Position numbers and translations under genes: made by a program
In this document: positions 41,953-49,574 of the stretch, in pieces
Position numbering within the stretch: position 1 is the first letter of the stretch
How the letters are laid out: each line of letters opens with the position of its first letter
NCBI GenBank assembly: GCA_024636475.1
Contig: JAGXHA010000004.1
Span: forward strand, 1-64,000
DNA: 64,000 nucleotides
Source: Roseobacter sp.
GTDB lineage: Bacteria; Pseudomonadota; Alphaproteobacteria; Rhodobacterales; Rhodobacteraceae
Direction of reading: 5' to 3'
The notes under the pieces: generated by a model
The model's input: only the letters and a program-made list of their open reading frames with translations
Told to the model about the DNA's origin: nothing
Databases searched by the model: none

Positions 41953-42027
41953 GTTGGATTTGTCATAACTGGGTAGTATGATAACCAACAATCCAATAAA
42001 GTGATCAAATCGGAGATTATTTGATCA
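41953..42027. promoter_or_regulatory. Operator candidates between arginase and the Lrp gene
   Basis: TGATCAAAT (42002-42010) and ATTTGATCA (42019-42027) form a perfect nine-base inverted repeat with an eight-base spacer, just upstream of the regulator start. A second dyad, TTGGATT near 41954 with AATCCAA near 41990, lies next to the arginase start. Lrp/AsnC proteins bind such repeated AT-rich dyads. Confidence 0.6.
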
Positions 42028-42042
42028 ATATGGATAGATAGA

Positions 42043-42486
42043 GTGAACATATCGGACGAAACTTTGATTGCAGCGTTGCGCGAGGATGCGCGCGCGTCGA
42101 TCTCTGAACTGGCCCTTCGGCTTAACCTGTCGCGCACCACCGTGCGTGCGCGCCTTGCCCGGCTTGAGGCAAGCGGCGAGATATTGGGGTTTACCGTGAT
42201 CACGCGCTCGGACGTTTTGACCGACCCGGTGCGCGGCCTGATGATGATCGAGATCGAAGGCCGGGGGGCGGACCGCATCACCCGCACGCTTATGGGGATG
42301 ACGCAACTGCGCGCCGTGCATTCGACCAATGGCCGTTGGGACGTCATCGTGGAAATCGGCACTCAAACCCTGGAGGAGTTTGATGCGGTGCTGGCGCGCA
42401 TCCGCAAGCTGGACGGTGTCGTCGCGAGCGAGACAAGTTTGCTGTTGAAGACCCGCAAGACAGGTCAGGGTGCGGGTCAGGCCTAG
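42043..42486 (+). CDS. Lrp/AsnC-family transcriptional regulator
   Basis: The 147-residue product has an N-terminal winged HTH (about 3-55, ISELALRLNLSRTTVRARLA) and a RAM effector domain (GRWDVIVEIGTQTLEEFDAV). It starts at GTG 42043. By analogy with other Rhodobacterales and Agrobacterium arginine-catabolism clusters it should induce the divergent arginase-ocd operon in response to arginine or ornithine; this is inference. Its TAG stop shares CTAG with dsbB on the other strand. Confidence 0.9.
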   Translation: MNISDETLIAALREDARASISELALRLNLSRTTVRARLARLEASGEILGFTVITRSDVLTDPVRGLMMIEIEGRGADRITRTLMGMTQLRAVHSTNGRWDVIVEIGTQTLEEFDAVLARIRKLDGVVASETSLLLKTRKTGQGAGQA

Positions 42487-42950
42487 CTTTTTGCGCGTGC
42501 GGCCGAGACCCAAAGCGCCAAAAGCACAACGCAGATCAGCGCGTTCCAACCTGCCATGGACAGGCCGAACAACTGCCAGACGATCTCGTCGCACATAACC
42601 AGCCCCGATGGCGCATCGGTTGACAAAAGATCACTGCCGCTGAGCGCGCCCAGATCCATGCCCCCGCCGCTGCAAGACGACGGGCCCGGCCAAAACTTCC
42701 ACTCCACACCTGCGTGATACGCGCCGATGATGCCTGTCGCCGTGACGGCCACAGCACCCAGCCAGATCAGCGCACGCGGCGCGCCCAGTAGAACGATCAC
42801 CCCAATGACAATCGCCGCACCATGGGGCCAACGTTGCCATAAACACAGCTTGCATGGGGCCATCCCGCCTAGATGTTGAAACCCGTATGCACCCAAAAGC
42901 AAGGCGGCAGAGCCCAGCGTCGCAAGCAAAACAAACGTATTGCGCGTCAT
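42483..42950 (-). CDS. dsbB: Disulfide bond formation protein B
   Basis: The 155-residue membrane protein has four helices. The first periplasmic cysteine pair is MAPCKLCLWQRWPH, and the second loop has SSCSGGG followed by VMCDEIVW. These are the quinone-linked and DsbA-linked disulfides of DsbB, which reoxidises DsbA. The ATG at 42950 overlaps the stop of the upstream DedA-type gene (TGATG), so the two are coupled. Confidence 0.88.
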   Translation of the reverse strand: MTRNTFVLLATLGSAALLLGAYGFQHLGGMAPCKLCLWQRWPHGAAIVIGVIVLLGAPRALIWLGAVAVTATGIIGAYHAGVEWKFWPGPSSCSGGGMDLGALSGSDLLSTDAPSGLVMCDEIVWQLFGLSMAGWNALICVVLLALWVSAARAKS

Positions 42951-43528
42951 CACAAATACCTCACGGCTAAAAACCCACCGATCAGCAGAACCACACCGAC
43001 GGTAAATACCAGCGGCAGTCTGCGTTCAATAAAGTTGCGGATCGGCGCGCCAAATTTCCACAGCAGGGCTGCCACGATGAAAAAGCGCAAGGCGCGGGCG
43101 AGAATCGATGTCAGTATGAATGTCGCAATCGGCATGCCCGTCCAACCTGACATGATGGTGATCACTTTGTAGGGAAACGGCGTGACACCTGCGACCAGGA
43201 CCGCCCAGAAACCCATATCGTTGAAGCGGGTCGAAAACTCGGCCATCGCATCTGCCTTGCCCAAGCTGGCAAGGATCGGCGCGCCAATCGTCTCAAAGGC
43301 CAGTGCCCCGATTGCATAGCCCAGCACGCCGCCCAAGACCGAGGCGACCAAGGCCACACCTGCAATCAACCACGCCCGCTTGGGCCGCGCCAGGATCATT
43401 GGAATCATCATGATGTCGGGTGGAATCGGGAAAACCGAGCTTTCCAGAAATGCGACAATTGCCAAGGCAAAAAGGGCATATGGATGGTTTGCAAGGCTGA
43501 GAACCCAGTCATAAAGCCGGCGGATCAT
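42950..43528 (-). CDS. YqaA/DedA-family membrane protein
   Basis: Starting at MIRRLYDWVLSLANHPYALF gives 192 residues. The family motif FLESSVFPIPPDIMMIPMI is followed by several helices and GVTPFPYKVITIMSGWTGMP, typical of the VTT/DedA (SNARE-associated) domain in YqaA form. DedA proteins help flip undecaprenyl phosphate or phospholipids. It is the first gene of a pair with dsbB. Confidence 0.87.
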   Translation of the reverse strand: MIRRLYDWVLSLANHPYALFALAIVAFLESSVFPIPPDIMMIPMILARPKRAWLIAGVALVASVLGGVLGYAIGALAFETIGAPILASLGKADAMAEFSTRFNDMGFWAVLVAGVTPFPYKVITIMSGWTGMPIATFILTSILARALRFFIVAALLWKFGAPIRNFIERRLPLVFTVGVVLLIGGFLAVRYL

Positions 43529-43660
43529 GCGTGGCGCTCCGGTAATAGGCGACGAATAAAGGACCGTTAAAGGCAACACCACGGCAATGTGCCGGGGTCA
43601 AGGGAAACCCGCAAATTTGCACTTGCCGAACTGATTGTCGCACGGTATCAGCGCGTCAGT

Positions 43661-43744
43661 GCCCGAGTGGCGGAATGGTAGACGCAGGGGATTCAAAATC
43701 CCCCGCCGCGAGGTGTGCCGGTTCGAGTCCGGCCTCGGGTACCA
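43661..43744 (+). tRNA. tRNA-Leu (CAA anticodon)
   Basis: The cloverleaf is complete: acceptor GCCCGAG with CTCGGGT, D-stem with TGGCGGAATGGTAGACGC, anticodon stem GGGGA-TTCAAAA-TCCCC with CAA, a short extra arm typical of class II tRNAs, T-arm CCGGTTCGAGTCCGG, and an encoded CCA end. It reads UUG leucine codons. Confidence 0.95.
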
Positions 43745-43801
43745 ATGACCTTTTCAGGTCATGCCACACGAACCAATGCGACGAAGTCGCTGGTGTTCGT
43801 G
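43745..43801 (+). other. Two hairpins immediately downstream of tRNA-Leu
   Basis: ATGACC-TTTTCA-GGTCAT starts at the base after the CCA. CACGAAC (43767-43773) pairs with GTTCGTG (43795-43801), enclosing GCGAC-GAA-GTCGC with symmetrical four-base internal loops. They may guide tRNA 3' processing or belong to a small RNA. Confidence 0.65.
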
Positions 43802-43809
43802 AACAAGAC

Positions 43810-43857
43810 TGAGGGTCGCTTTTATTCGAATCGAATAGGGTGACCCTCAGGTCTTTT
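43810..43857 (+). terminator. Terminator of the tRNA-Leu transcript
   Basis: TGAGGGTC (43810-43817) and GACCCTCA (43842-43849) form the outer stem, with an inner TATTCGA/TCGAATA stem, followed by GGTCTTTTT. Confidence 0.88.
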
Positions 43858-44258
43858 TAGAACAATGTTTTCCACAGCAATGCGATTGGTTCCAGTTTTT
43901 GGGATAATCGTTCAGTGCCGGATCACAGGACCGCAATTAATCTGAACCTGCGTGCCGTTTCCAAAACCGAAACGACAAATCCCGCCGCTTTGCCGTGCAT
44001 CTGCGTGTGACGGGCGCAAGCGCCCTGCACATGAGGCGTTTGCAGAACCGATCCGGCAGCATCGGAAACAATCGGATTATCTTGACGGTGCGATTGCCAA
44101 TGCTGCGCCGTCCAGCGCGTCAGGACCTGCCATTGGCCCGTGTTTTCCGCGTCTTTTTTCTTTAAGTTTTTGAGGGGCAGAGGTACCACAGACAAGCCCA
44201 CCAAGACTGCCGATCTGATAGGAAGACACGCGGTTCAACATCTATCTGGACTAGGAAA
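43858..44258. other. Intergenic stretch between tRNA-Leu and the Hint gene
   Basis: No gene is supported. A perfect GGGCGC-AA-GCGCCC dyad lies at 44012-44025 without a T-run. The in-frame sequence before the Hint start (from 44166) is not protein-like, so the Hint gene does not extend upstream. Confidence 0.5.
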
Positions 44259-44876
44259 TTGAATTTGCCGAGCCTTCTTGAACAGATCACGCCGTGCTTT
44301 ACCATCGGCACAATGATCGCCACTCCGAAAGGCGAACGTCCCGTCCAAGACCTGCAGGTTGGTGATCTTGTGATTACCCGAGACAACGGCATTCAGGCCA
44401 TTCGCTGGATCGGAGCACGCAAAATTACAGCTGAGCAGTTTTCACGGGCGACGCATCTGCATCCGATCATGATCCGTCAGGGAACATTGGGCAGCAACTT
44501 GCCAGAGCGTGATATGATGGTCAGCCCCAACCACCGCGTCTTGGTGGCCAACGACAAAACCGCATTGCATTTTGACGAACGCGAAGTGCTGGTTGCGGCC
44601 AAGCATCTGACGGGCGTGCTGGGTGTTGATGTCATGCCAAGTGTTGGATTGACCTATATTCACCTGATGTTTGACCAGCACGAAGTGATCTTGTCTGATG
44701 GTATCTGGACAGAGAGTTTTCAGCCGAGCCAGCAAAGTCTGGCGGGGATTGGAAACGCGCAACGCATCGAGATACAAGAGATCTTCCCAGAACTGGCGAG
44801 ACCTGAAGGGGCGAACGCCTATCCGCCTGCGCGCAGAATCCTTTCTAAAAGTGACGTCATAGCCTTTACGAGATAA
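44259..44876 (+). CDS. Hint-domain (hedgehog/intein-like) protein
   Basis: The 205-residue product has a Hint_2-type domain: the nucleophile Cys in TPCFTIGTMIATPKGERP, GDLVITRDNGIQAIRWIGAR, and the conserved histidine block DMMVSPNHRVLVANDKTALH. The C-terminal SFQPSQQSLAGIGNAQRIEI is shared by Rhodobacterales Hint proteins, which usually sit behind calcium-binding or surface domains. Here almost nothing precedes the catalytic Cys, and the start appears to be TTG. It may be a free-standing or 5'-trimmed form. Its substrate is unknown. Confidence 0.82.
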   Translation: MNLPSLLEQITPCFTIGTMIATPKGERPVQDLQVGDLVITRDNGIQAIRWIGARKITAEQFSRATHLHPIMIRQGTLGSNLPERDMMVSPNHRVLVANDKTALHFDEREVLVAAKHLTGVLGVDVMPSVGLTYIHLMFDQHEVILSDGIWTESFQPSQQSLAGIGNAQRIEIQEIFPELARPEGANAYPPARRILSKSDVIAFTR

Positions 44877-44910
44877 CGGCTTGTTCACGCAAAGCGATGT
44901 GCGCTTGGCG

Positions 44911-45525
44911 CTAACGAAACGGGTTTTTTGCGCGCCAGTCCGCCCAGTCTTCGGGCGTGTCGAGATCACGGCTTGCATGTTGATTGGGCAGCGGAACAAG
45001 CTGGGTGTCGTTGCGTGCAGCAGCGACAATGTCGCGCCCGCCGCTGTCACCGGACAACTTGGCAAAGCTTGGGAAATGCAGGGCGGCGAAAATGATCGGA
45101 TGGCCCGGTTTTCCATCCAGCGTCACACCGCGCCAAATCGTTTTATCTGATTTTAAATCAACGGCCTGAAGGCATGTCTTCAAGTCGTTTTCGGTCAGAT
45201 CAGACAGGTCGGCCAGCAGCAACATCGCCGCATTCGTGTCCTTCGGCAAAGCTGCAAAGGCGCTGCGAAGCGATGCGTTCATCCCCTCGGTTGCGTTGGC
45301 GACAGGGATTTGCGTCACGGCAAGATCGCGGATCACATCATAGCGGGCATGGGGCGGCGGCGGCAAGGCGACCAGAACCGGTCCTGTGGTCACGGATCGG
45401 GCCATTTGGGCCTGACGCCGCAAGAGCGGCTTGCCGTCGACGATTTCCAGCAACTTATCGCGCCCGCGCATGCGCGAGGATTGCCCCGCTGCGAGAATGA
45501 TGATCGGTATGTCTGAACTGCTCAT
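44911..45525 (-). CDS. MobA-like nucleotidyltransferase (molybdenum-cofactor type)
   Basis: The 204-residue protein begins MSSSDIPIIILAAGQSSRMR, with the nucleotide-binding LAAGxSxRM and GRDKLLEIVDGKPLLRR motifs of the NTP_transf_3 family. The LLLADLSDLTENDLKT region matches the second metal site, though the usual DxP is DLS here. Members such as MocA or MobA add a nucleotide to molybdopterin, or act with xanthine-dehydrogenase-type enzymes. No molybdoenzyme gene lies in this window, so the partner is unknown. Confidence 0.82.
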   Translation of the reverse strand: MSSSDIPIIILAAGQSSRMRGRDKLLEIVDGKPLLRRQAQMARSVTTGPVLVALPPPPHARYDVIRDLAVTQIPVANATEGMNASLRSAFAALPKDTNAAMLLLADLSDLTENDLKTCLQAVDLKSDKTIWRGVTLDGKPGHPIIFAALHFPSFAKLSGDSGGRDIVAAARNDTQLVPLPNQHASRDLDTPEDWADWRAKNPFR

Positions 45526-45562
45526 TCGCCTATTCTAGCGCGCTTTTGGGACCGCTGTAAGA

Positions 45563-47971
45563 TCAGCCGCGCATCCTTGAACCGTCCGCGTCAAACAGTG
45601 GCGTGGTGATCAAGCGGGCAGGGCACATCTTGCCCAGAATCTCGATTTCGACCCGCAAACCGTCCCGGACACTGCCTGTCGGGACAAAGCCAAGCGCGAT
45701 GGATTTACCTGCAAAATGCGAATACCCGCCCGAGGTGCAGAACCCGACGACCTGACCGTCATGCCAGATGGGTTCATACCCATGCACGTCAGCGTCAATG
45801 CTATCCACGTCAAAAGCACATAGCGCGCGGGCCGGACCGTTGGTTCTTTCTGCCTCGGCTGCGGTGCGCCCGATGAAATCGACGTTCTTTTTAAAGCTGA
45901 TGAACCGATCAAGCCCGGTTTCGGCAGCGGTGTAGTCGGGTGAAAATTCCGACATCCAACTGCCAAAGAACTTATCCAGCCGCAGCGACATCATGGCGCG
46001 CATCCCGAAAGGCACCATATCAAAGGCTTTTCCGGCCTCCCACAAGGTTGCCCACAGGCTGCGCTGGTCCATAGGATTGCAGTAAATCTCGAATCCCAGA
46101 TCGCCGGTATAGCTGACCCGTTGAACCAGACAATTCACCATGCCGACGGTCATCGGGCGGACATCCAGAAACTTGATCGTGCTGATATCACCAAGGGTGC
46201 AAGCCGCCAGAACTGCCGCGGCATGTGGCCCTGCAATCTGGAAACCCGTGCGCTTGTCCGAGATGTTTTCGACCTGAACATCGCCTTGTAAATGCTGGGT
46301 AAACCAGCGCGTATGATACGCTTGCGCACCATATGATGCTGTAAGTTGAAAGCGTGTTTCATCCAGACAGGAGATGGTGAAATCCCCGATCAGCTTACCT
46401 TTTTCCGAAAGCATGGGCGTCAGCGACAAGCGCCCCGGCAGTGGCACACGGCCCGCCATGATCCGGTCCAACCAAGCCCACGCATCAGGGCCAGTGACCA
46501 GATATTTACCAAAGTTCTGGACCTCGTTGATGCCAACCGCGCCCCGCACGCCTGCAACCTCTCGCGCCACAGCACCAAATGCGTCCGAGCGGCGGAAGGA
46601 CGGCGTCTCGTAGGTCGGCTCATTCACTTGGGCAAAATAATTCACCACCTCAAGGCCGTATTGCTGGCCCCAAACCGCACCCATCTGGCTGAAAATGTCG
46701 TACAACGGTGTGGTACGATGCGGGCGCGCGGCGGGCAGTTCTTCGTTCGGATAGGAGACCGAGAACCGTTTTTGGTAGTTTTCGATCACTTTCGGCAGGG
46801 TGTATCCGGGGCTGATCCAGTCGCCAAACCGCGCCACATCCATCGCCATCACGTCCCGCTCTGGCTCGCCGTTGATCATCCATTGCGCCAGCGTCAGACC
46901 GACGCCACCACCCTGAGAGAACCCCGCCATGACCCCGCAAGCGGACCAGTAATTGCGCAGACCCGGCACAGGGCCGACCAAAGGATTGCCGTCGGGGGCA
47001 AAGGTGAACGGCCCGTGGATCACCGATTTCACACCAGCAGTCGCCAAGACTGGAAAGCGTTTATATGCAAAATCAATGCTTTGCTCGATCTTGTCAAAGT
47101 CATCGGGCAGTAATTCATGCCCGAAACTCCAAGGTGTGCCCTCCACCGCCCACGGTCGCGCCGCTTGTTCGTAAAATCCAATGCACAGGCCGCGCCCTTC
47201 TTGCCGCAGATAGCTTTCTCCGGCGGGATCCATCACATGGGGGTGCTCGGACGCACGCTCGTAGATTTCGGGGATGTCGTCGGTGACGATATATTGATGT
47301 TCCATCGGATGCAGGGGGAAATAGACGCCCGCCATCGCGCCGACCTCGCGCGCCCAAAGGCCACCGGCATTCACCAGATGTTCGGTATGGACCGTGCCCT
47401 TGTCGGTGACCACATCCCACGTACCGTCGGGCCGCTGGTTGGTCTCTTGGACCATGCAATGGGTCTCGATCGTGGCACCGCCCATCCGCGCGGCACGTGC
47501 ATAGGCGTGGGTCGTGCCAGAGGGGTCCAAATGACCGTCGAGAGGATCGTAAAGCCCGCCGATGATGCCATCAAGGTTGGTGATCGGCGCGATCTTGGCG
47601 ATTTCCTGTGGTCCGACGATCTCTGTATCCAGCCCCATAAAGCGATGCTTGGCGCGTTCCGCAAGCAGCATGTCAAAGCGTTCTTGCGTGTCAGCAAGGG
47701 TGACGCCGCCGACATGGTGCAGCCCACAGGACATGCCGGTGATTTCCTCTAACTCCTTGTAAAGACGAATGGTATAGCCCTGCAATGCGGCCATGTTCGT
47801 GTCGCCGTTCAAGGTATGAAACCCGCCAGCCGCATGCCATGTGGATCCAGACGTCAGCTCGGACCGTTCCAACAGCATCACGTCTTTCCAGCCCAGCTTT
47901 GTCAGATGGTACAAGACAGACGCGCCGACAACGCCGCCTCCAATCACGACAACTCGGGTGGTGGTTTTCAT
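45563..47971 (-). CDS. FAD-dependent GcvT-family demethylating dehydrogenase, paralogue 1
   Basis: Start at 47971 is chosen for GGAGG six bases upstream. The 802-residue product has an N-terminal DAO flavoprotein domain (RVVVIGGGVVGASVLYHLTK; SGSTWHAAGG with His46, the position that attaches FAD covalently in dimethylglycine and sarcosine dehydrogenases). The FAO_M and GcvT domains follow (GDFTISCLDETRFQLTASYG, YTGDLGFEIYCNPMDQ), then a GcvT C-terminal barrel. It should demethylate a methylated glycine or similar amine and pass the one-carbon unit to tetrahydrofolate. Substrate identity is open. A paralogue lies at 49575. Confidence 0.9.
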   Translation of the reverse strand: MKTTTRVVVIGGGVVGASVLYHLTKLGWKDVMLLERSELTSGSTWHAAGGFHTLNGDTNMAALQGYTIRLYKELEEITGMSCGLHHVGGVTLADTQERFDMLLAERAKHRFMGLDTEIVGPQEIAKIAPITNLDGIIGGLYDPLDGHLDPSGTTHAYARAARMGGATIETHCMVQETNQRPDGTWDVVTDKGTVHTEHLVNAGGLWAREVGAMAGVYFPLHPMEHQYIVTDDIPEIYERASEHPHVMDPAGESYLRQEGRGLCIGFYEQAARPWAVEGTPWSFGHELLPDDFDKIEQSIDFAYKRFPVLATAGVKSVIHGPFTFAPDGNPLVGPVPGLRNYWSACGVMAGFSQGGGVGLTLAQWMINGEPERDVMAMDVARFGDWISPGYTLPKVIENYQKRFSVSYPNEELPAARPHRTTPLYDIFSQMGAVWGQQYGLEVVNYFAQVNEPTYETPSFRRSDAFGAVAREVAGVRGAVGINEVQNFGKYLVTGPDAWAWLDRIMAGRVPLPGRLSLTPMLSEKGKLIGDFTISCLDETRFQLTASYGAQAYHTRWFTQHLQGDVQVENISDKRTGFQIAGPHAAAVLAACTLGDISTIKFLDVRPMTVGMVNCLVQRVSYTGDLGFEIYCNPMDQRSLWATLWEAGKAFDMVPFGMRAMMSLRLDKFFGSWMSEFSPDYTAAETGLDRFISFKKNVDFIGRTAAEAERTNGPARALCAFDVDSIDADVHGYEPIWHDGQVVGFCTSGGYSHFAGKSIALGFVPTGSVRDGLRVEIEILGKMCPARLITTPLFDADGSRMRG

Positions 47972-48131
47972 GGGGCGCCTCCGGCAAATATCCTTGAACT
48001 GACCGTCGCAAGAGGCCATCGCCGTGGCAAGTAGCATTGCGACAGATTTTGTCGGATTTGAACCCTAAAACCAAGCGGAAAGGCATAAACCACCGCTGGA
48101 CAAGGTCAGGGCCAAGTTGGATAAAGATCGC

Positions 48132-49445
48132 ATGACATTTGGTACCCTGATCCCCTCGACCTTGATCCGCATTGCGCGGGAATATAGCAAAAAACTATGG
48201 GTCCGGGTTTTGTTCATGGGCATGTTGGCGGTGGTCTCGCTGGGCTTCAGCATGTTGATTGAGCGCTTTATTCCGGATGATCTTGCCAGTTTGCTGACGG
48301 GCAGCGCCGCAGACCGTCTGTTGTCGATCATCGCCAATGCGATGTTGGCCGTGACCACTTTTTCGCTCAGCGTCATGGTAACTGTCTATCGCAGCACATC
48401 CACGCAATGGACGCCGCGCATTCACCGTCTGATCGTTCAGGATCCGACCACGCAAAACACCTTGGCCGTGTTCATCGGAGCCTATGTTTATGCGCTGATC
48501 GCGATTATCCTTCGCGAATTAGAGATTTTCAACGACAAGCGCGCCTTTGTCTTGTTCATTATGACCGTGCTGGTGCTTGTTCTGATCGTGTTCAGCCTGA
48601 TCCGTTGGGTTTTACATTTGCAAACCTTTGGCAGCCTGATCGACACCTCGCGCCAGGTCGAAGAGCAGACCCGCCAAACCTTCAAGGAACGCTTGGCCAA
48701 CCCCTGCCTTGGGGCCAACGCGCTGGTCGATGATATTCCCGACAGCGCCGAGGTCGTTTTGGCCAGGGAAACAGGCTATATCCAGCATATTTATCCAGAA
48801 TCACTGAACGCTGTCGCCAAAAAGCACCGGGCCGACATCTACATGCTGCGCAACGTCGGCGGCTTTATTTCGATAAATGAACCGTTGGTCAAAATCGTGC
48901 GTTTTGGCGATCCTGTGGACGATGAACATGACGAAAAAACCCTGCGGAAAGGCATCGAAAGCAGCATCGTTTTGGGCGATGTCCGTACCTTTGACCAAGA
49001 CCCGCGTTTCGGTCTGATAGTCATGGGAGAGGTCGCGTCAAAAGCGATGTCACCGGGGGTGAATGATCCCGGTACAGCGATTGATGTCATAGGGCGCATC
49101 GGGCGCATCCTGAACGACTACGAGGACGAGGTGGATCGCGACCGTGATGAGGTGCTGGATCATATCTATGTCACACCACTAGATCCCCATGACCTTATAG
49201 AGGATGCGTTCGGCGCTTTGGCGCGCGACGGTCGATCCGTTCTGGAAGTTCAACAGTGGCTGCAAAAGACGCTGGCGGGATTGATGCACCACCCCGATAA
49301 GGGACTTTGCAAAGCTGCAAGCACTGCCGCGCAAAAGCACTTGCGCCGCGCGTTGTCGGTCATTGAATTCGAACCGGATCGCGAACAACTTCTGGCCAGC
49401 GCCAGCCCTGACGTGCGCAAGGCCGTGACAGACACGCTGGCGTAA
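48132..49445 (+). CDS. DUF2254 membrane protein
   Basis: The 437-residue product has four transmembrane helices in its first 180 residues (VRVLFMGMLAVVSLGFSMLI, LLSIIANAMLAVTTFSLSVM, TLAVFIGAYVYALIAIIL, FVLFIMTVLVLVLIVFSLI). A cytoplasmic domain follows with DVRTFDQDPRFGLIVMGEVA and SPGVNDPGTAIDVIGRI, the DUF2254 signature. Function is unknown; ion-channel-like roles have been suggested for the fold. It lies between two paralogous FAD/GcvT genes without sharing their strand arrangement in an obvious operon. Start is ATG 48132 or TTG 48117. Confidence 0.88.
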   Translation: MTFGTLIPSTLIRIAREYSKKLWVRVLFMGMLAVVSLGFSMLIERFIPDDLASLLTGSAADRLLSIIANAMLAVTTFSLSVMVTVYRSTSTQWTPRIHRLIVQDPTTQNTLAVFIGAYVYALIAIILRELEIFNDKRAFVLFIMTVLVLVLIVFSLIRWVLHLQTFGSLIDTSRQVEEQTRQTFKERLANPCLGANALVDDIPDSAEVVLARETGYIQHIYPESLNAVAKKHRADIYMLRNVGGFISINEPLVKIVRFGDPVDDEHDEKTLRKGIESSIVLGDVRTFDQDPRFGLIVMGEVASKAMSPGVNDPGTAIDVIGRIGRILNDYEDEVDRDRDEVLDHIYVTPLDPHDLIEDAFGALARDGRSVLEVQQWLQKTLAGLMHHPDKGLCKAASTAAQKHLRRALSVIEFEPDREQLLASASPDVRKAVTDTLA

Positions 49446-49574
49446 ATCCCTAGCCGCCGAGCCTATTCCGGAGCCTTGTCTTGATGGCGACGCCTTCTGT
49501 CGGTTTTGGGCAACAATGCCCAAGTCGTGCGGGCCAATCTTGGGGCAATGTAACAGATAGGCGGAATCCTCATC

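Noticed and set aside
43661..43857. tRNA-Leu as an insertion site of a mobile island
   Set aside because: No integrase, and no repeat of the tRNA 3' end was noticed downstream within the window.
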